Assembly: GCA_028554755.1 (NCBI GenBank)
Contig: JAPTOF010000005.1
Span: 17,334,001-17,398,000, forward strand
Direction: 5' to 3'
Length of the DNA stretch: 64,000 bases
Source: Cordia subcordata
Lineage: Eukaryota > Streptophyta > Magnoliopsida > Boraginales > Cordiaceae
The position numbers and the translations under genes were made by a program. Shown one piece after another: positions 60,133 through 64,000 of this stretch. Numbering within the stretch: the first letter of the stretch is position 1; the number at the start of each line of letters is the position of its first letter. The notes below the pieces were generated by a model. It saw only the letters and a program-made list of their open reading frames with translations. It searched no databases and was not told the DNA's origin.

Positions 60133-61493
60133 GTAAATGAGCTCCAATATATGGATGCAATTAGAAATATTTTAGCTAGTATTTCCATAAAACATATTAA
60201 TTGCTTTGACAAGTTTATGATAAGTAAATATCGACCACATTCATAGTTGGGTAATAGATAATATAATTCAATCGGTAAGGTTATATGGCTTAACGTCTCG
60301 AGCAACATATAAACCACATCTGTATTATCATTATAATCAAAACCATCATTTCCAGCTAAAACAATAAAATGTAAATTATTTTGCCAATTTTATTTTGACC
60401 ATCAAGTTATGTTCTGACCATTAATCTTCTGAAATAGTGGTAAGTTATTTTAAGATCATTAATTTTCTGAAATAATTCAATTTAGTTTATTAACTAATGT
60501 AAAAAACTTAATAACAAGCTCGATTAAGACATAAATAAAAAGCGCAAATAAATTATAGTGGTTTTCTCCTTTATTTTTTTTTATTTTTTTTCCTCTCATT
60601 TTCTTGCTTTTTCTTTTCTTTTTCTTTCTCTCAGCCTCTTTTTTCTTGTAATTTTTTCCCCTTCTCTTCTATGCTGCCCGCTATCATCCACAAATTATCC
60701 ACCATGGCCTCCATCCATTTGGATTGACATCAGTCCAGTGGGTGTGAGCCATGAATATATAATCAAACATAATTAATGCTTACAAAATTAATGGTTGAAA
60801 ATCAATGTTTACAAAATCAATAGTTGATGATGTTAGTCCACTGGATGGAAGAATAATCACATTTTGAGACATTCACACACACAGACAATCTGACTACCTA
60901 GCAATATCATTTGCCATCACCTCGCCACCACCAACACGATTATTTTAATCATTTAAATTTAGCTCTTAACCATTTTCAGCCACCAAACAATTCCACTAAC
61001 AATCATTGAGTATTATTCTAAAAATTAATCGGTCAATGTAAGGAGCAATTAGGACTTTATATGATGTACATGTAGTTTGAGATTTTTTTTTCTTATAGGA
61101 GATATATATTTTCATATACAAATTGTCTTATAATAACAAACTAGAAATAATTAGTAGGCTATAAGCAACTCATGTCATACTGCAGAAAAAAGCTTGGCTA
61201 TAATCAAATGAATACCTTTACTTAAAACCGACACAATTGACTAAATAAGTAGAGAAAATCTGAAGCCATGAGACAACTCTTAAGTTCAGCAAAAGTTTAA
61301 GTATCTAATTTTGAATTTTTTAATCTTATTTTTCGGTCTCTCCATCTATAGACTATAATCTATTATAAAAATTAATAGACAGACGCCTTATCAACAATTT
61401 AGTAATTAGAACTCGCATTGTGTGATCAGTGTGCTGTAAAACACATCATTACTTGCAATAATTATTTGGTTGAGCTATAACATATTTATAGTG
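60133..61493. other. Gene-free intergenic DNA
   Basis: No supported gene. A strongly pyrimidine-rich stretch lies at 60560-60670. Nothing else is recognised. Confidence 0.4.
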
Positions 61494-61510
61494 AACACAA
61501 ACCATTTCTT

Positions 61511-61762
61511 TTTTTTTTTTTTTAAAAGGGTTAATCCGAAGACGAACCTCTTCCACACCTGTGCCAGAGGCCTCATGACCAGGTGGGATATAAATCAGCG
61601 ATGTGCATGAGTGGCGGCGCTGAGAGGACCAACGGTCACGAACCCGCGAAATTTCACAATATTTCAAAGATGAAGCGCCACCACGGATTCGAACCTGCGT
61701 TGTCGGAGTGTTTCCAACCCAATCACTTGGCCACTTACCAACTCACCTATACCCTTGGGGGC
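61511..61762 (-). mobile_element. tRNA-derived SINE with 17-bp target-site duplication
   Basis: A 252-bp element on the minus strand. Its 5' end (about 61762) reads into a box A-like TAGGTGAGTTGG (61738-61749) and a perfect box B GGTTCGAATCC (61685-61695). The body is unrelated to tRNA and the 3' end is a poly(A) tail (plus-strand T run from 61511). The flanking 17-mers AACACAAACCATTTCTT at 61494-61510 and 61763-61779 are identical, the mark of a recent LINE-mediated insertion. It resembles the plant Au-type SINE class, but the family was not checked. It does not fold as a real tRNA. Confidence 0.85.
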
Positions 61763-61964
61763 AACACAAACCATTTCTTGCTTCCAAAGGAAGCATCCAA
61801 ATGAATCTTTTTCCTTTAAACTTTCTTTTGTCAAAATCAAACGTCTGAAAATTGTTGGATTTCCGCCAATGAGGTGGCAAGATACTGAGCATGCCTTCAC
61901 CCAAAGGAGATCTCATCACTAAAGATTAAGAGAAATTTCACAAGGTTTTTATTATTTTAAAAAA

Positions 61965-62345
61965 AATAACATTTTAATCCCATTATTAAAAAAATGGCCA
62001 ACATAATTCTTAGTGTTTGCAAAGAAGTGTTAATTTAGTCCTCAATATATCAAAAATGATATATTTAGTCTTTAATGTTTGCAAAAGGTGTTAAATCCTT
62101 TGTCACTAATTGGTCATGTATTAATAGCATGACCACTTTCGAGGGCCAAAATAATGATTAAATTGACATTTTTGTAAACATTAGAGACGAAATAAGTCAC
62201 TTTTGAAAAAAAAAGAGATTAAATCGACACTTTTTTTTTCTTTTTACAAATATTAAAAACCAAATGGGTCACTTTCAAAACAACAAATCCCAAGATAACA
62301 CATTTTATTTTGTAAACAATTGAAACTATTTATAAAATTTGACCT
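61965..62345. repeat. Fold-back repeat related to 12000-12395
   Basis: Contains repeated 'tttagtctttaatgtttgcaaaaggtgtt' type motifs in one direction and 'taaattgacatttttgtaaacattagagac' type motifs in the other. The pattern matches the fold-back at 12000-12395. No coding region. Confidence 0.5.
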
Positions 62346-62971
62346 AGTATATTACTCCAGAAACTTTGTGCTCAAGGGAATAGTACTCGATAAAGACGGG
62401 ATAACAAAACGGCAGATGATAGGTTGAAATCATACCAACATATCATGGTTCGGTTGGCAATGCAGCATCAAAGATTGCTAACCGTCGAACAACAAATTAG
62501 CCTTGTGCCTGGGAAATATTTGTGTGTTTGAAAAAAAACCAATTCAGACGAAACCAAAACTTCTGCCACATATACGTACTTTCCCAAACAGGTTTCACAA
62601 GGACCAGTCCTTTAATCATACCTGTGACAAAATAATGGTGACTGCACAACAAAGGAACATCGATTCCTTAGACTTCAATCATGAGAATTGAGGTGTCTAA
62701 ATAGCAACATATGACCAAAAATACTTCTTCAAAACACTTTTTTTTTTCAAGGGCCGTAAAAAAGTATTTAACACTTGATTGTCATATTATCGTGCTGCAA
62801 TTTAGCAGCCACCTCAGTTACCAAAATCATTAGAGGGGCAATAGTATTCATTATGAAAAGTTTGTTTTTTTATTCAGACCTATCACCAAACAAATTTAAT
62901 TTTCAGAATTTTTGAAACATAGAGGTGTATATAGAAGGACAACTTCTTCCAACCAATACCATATTCAGAAA
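62346..62971. other. Upstream region of the AGP gene
   Basis: No gene is called. The 62503-62691 open frame has no recognisable domain. The last 60-90 bases before 62972 are likely 5' leader. Confidence 0.35.
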
Positions 62972-63830
62972 ATGGCTAGAGAGATTTGGTTGAAGCTTTC
63001 AGCTTGCTTCTACCTTTTGCTAGTCATTGCTGATGCACAAGGTCCAGCAGCTTCACCTTCTAATACACCACCAACTACTACAACTCCTCCACCTTCAACT
63101 GCCCCGGCTGCAGCAACGCCCCCACCTGTAAGTTCAGCGACTCCGGTATCATCACTGCCACCAGTCTCAAGCCCGACAACCCCACCGCCGCAAATTCCAC
63201 CACCACAACCCCCACAAACTCCGCCTGTCTCAAGTCCAGCACAGCCACCTGCAGTTCCACCACCTCCGGTTGTATCACCACCAGCATTGCCCCCTGCTGT
63301 ACCTCCACCACAAGTATCTCCTGCACCAGCCCAAAAGCCACCGGCACCAGCTCCGGCAGTAAAGGCACCTGCACCTGCACCCACTAAGCAAGCACCAGCA
63401 CCAGCACCAGTGCTGCCACCACCAGCGGCTTCTCCATCACCAGCACTAACACCAATATCAGTACCGTCACCTGCACCTGCACCGCACCATCACAGACGCA
63501 GGAGAAGACACAGACACAAGAAACATCATGCTCCAGCACCAGCACCGACTGTCCCAAGTCCTCCAGCGCCTCCTACAGTTCAAGATAATTCAGAGGAAGC
63601 TCCAGCACCTGCTCCAATTCTGGATTTGGTAATGTTCAGCTATTTTCATATTTTTATCTTACCATTTCATGGGAGTTAACAAATTTTTAAATTTCTCTAA
63701 GTTCCTTATTTTCTTCATTTGGTAACAGAATAAAGGAGCATCTCTTCTACGTCAGGCAAAAGCATATGGAATGTGGGTGAATGCTGGATTGGCTATGGCT
63801 GTTATGTTGGCTGTCAGTTCCTATATCTAA
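62972..63830 (+). CDS. Classical arabinogalactan protein with basic patch (AGP17/18/19 type)
   Basis: Two exons (62972-63628 and 63729-63830) give 252 aa. A signal peptide covers residues 1-22 (WLKLSACFYLLLVIADA|Q). A Pro/Ala/Ser/Thr-rich domain (23-170) has AP, SP and TP dipeptides of the kind that become Hyp-O-arabinogalactosylated. A basic stretch at about 171-187 (HHHRRRRRHRHKKHH) sits where Lys-rich AGPs have their Lys cluster. A second short APAPAP/PSPPAP part follows. The C-terminus (MWVNAGLAMAVMLAVSSYI) is a GPI-anchor signal after a plausible small-residue cleavage site in NKGAS. Mature protein would sit on the outer plasma-membrane leaflet. AGP17-19 relatives affect wall and hormone-related growth and, for AGP17, Agrobacterium binding. 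The ATG at 62972 is the first in frame; an upstream TTG extension is not used. The 3' flank runs to the window end. Confidence 0.9.
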
Positions 63831-64000
63831 CAAGCTAAATTATCTGGAGTTGCACGTGAAAAGAAAATTTTGTTAAGAATTTTCATAAGTTCAAGCTACA
63901 TTGAAGAATAATTGATATCAACATGTTGTCATTGTAGTTCATTACAAAGAATTCTTTTATTTGCAAGTGTGTCTCCATCTTACAATCATCATGAGTTGTT
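63831..64000 (+). other. AGP 3' UTR at window edge
   Basis: 170 bases follow the stop codon to the window end, probably 3' UTR. No canonical AATAAA is present. Confidence 0.4.

Noticed and set aside
61685..61762. tRNA gene on the minus strand
   Set aside because: Box A and box B are present, but the arms do not pair as a tRNA. The poly(A) tail and 17-bp target duplications show it is a SINE.
63010..63384. Gly/Ala-rich minus-strand frame across the AGP gene
   Set aside because: Antisense shadow of Pro/Ala codons; the plus frame has signal peptide and GPI signal.
4500..63830. A functional gene cluster linking IDL, DCP5, PERK, CML and AGP
   Set aside because: The genes are widely spaced, on different strands and belong to unrelated processes. 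There is no evidence of co-regulation in the sequence.
1..64000. CRISPR array, viral insertion, organellar transfer or rRNA genes
   Set aside because: No regularly spaced repeats, capsid or replicase-like frames, or recognisable organellar or rRNA sequence were seen.

Overview
The window is nuclear DNA of a flowering plant, most likely a eudicot. The evidence is AT-rich intergenic DNA full of small transposon remnants, genes split by short GT-AG introns, and plant-only families: an IDA-like peptide, a PERK receptor kinase, a lysine-rich-type arabinogalactan protein, a calmodulin-like protein and DCP5. The species cannot be told from the sequence alone. There is no sign of prokaryotic, organellar or viral genes, and no CRISPR array.

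Layout. 1-4.5 kb is intergenic, with a Tourist-like MITE (530-925). An intronless IDA-like peptide precursor lies on the minus strand (4500-4838). 5-13 kb is gene-poor and holds several small inverted-repeat elements and a SINE-like insertion. 13-30 kb holds two tandem, intact, eight-exon copies of a DCP5/LSM14-type mRNA-decapping and translation-repression factor (13182-18454 and 21665-29780). Copy 2 carries an antisense, decayed LINE in intron 1. 33.9-40.6 kb holds an eight-exon HDDC2-like HD-domain phosphohydrolase with a possible plastid-targeting leader. 41-48 kb is AT-rich and appears gene-free. 48.7-53.2 kb holds an eight-exon PERK receptor kinase with a long proline-rich ectodomain. 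56.07-56.55 kb holds an intronless calmodulin-like protein with four EF-hands. 57-62.9 kb is intergenic, with inverted-repeat elements, a 133-bp tandem repeat and a clean SINE with 17-bp target-site duplications. 62.97-63.83 kb holds a two-exon GPI-anchored classical AGP with a basic patch.

The genes do not form a pathway. The IDL peptide, PERK and AGP act at the cell surface or wall, the CML in Ca2+ signalling, DCP5 in P-bodies, and the HD protein in nucleotide metabolism. Coding exons were joined by hand. Each spliced CDS closes in frame: 604 and 609 aa for the DCP5 copies, 265 aa for the HD protein, 780 aa for PERK and 252 aa for the AGP.

I did not find a convincing undescribed biological system. 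The most informative observations concern the DCP5 pair: a shared GC-AG intron, a shared four-codon uORF, and copy-specific changes at splice acceptors, in the leader and in intron 1. The well-delimited SINE is also worth a look.
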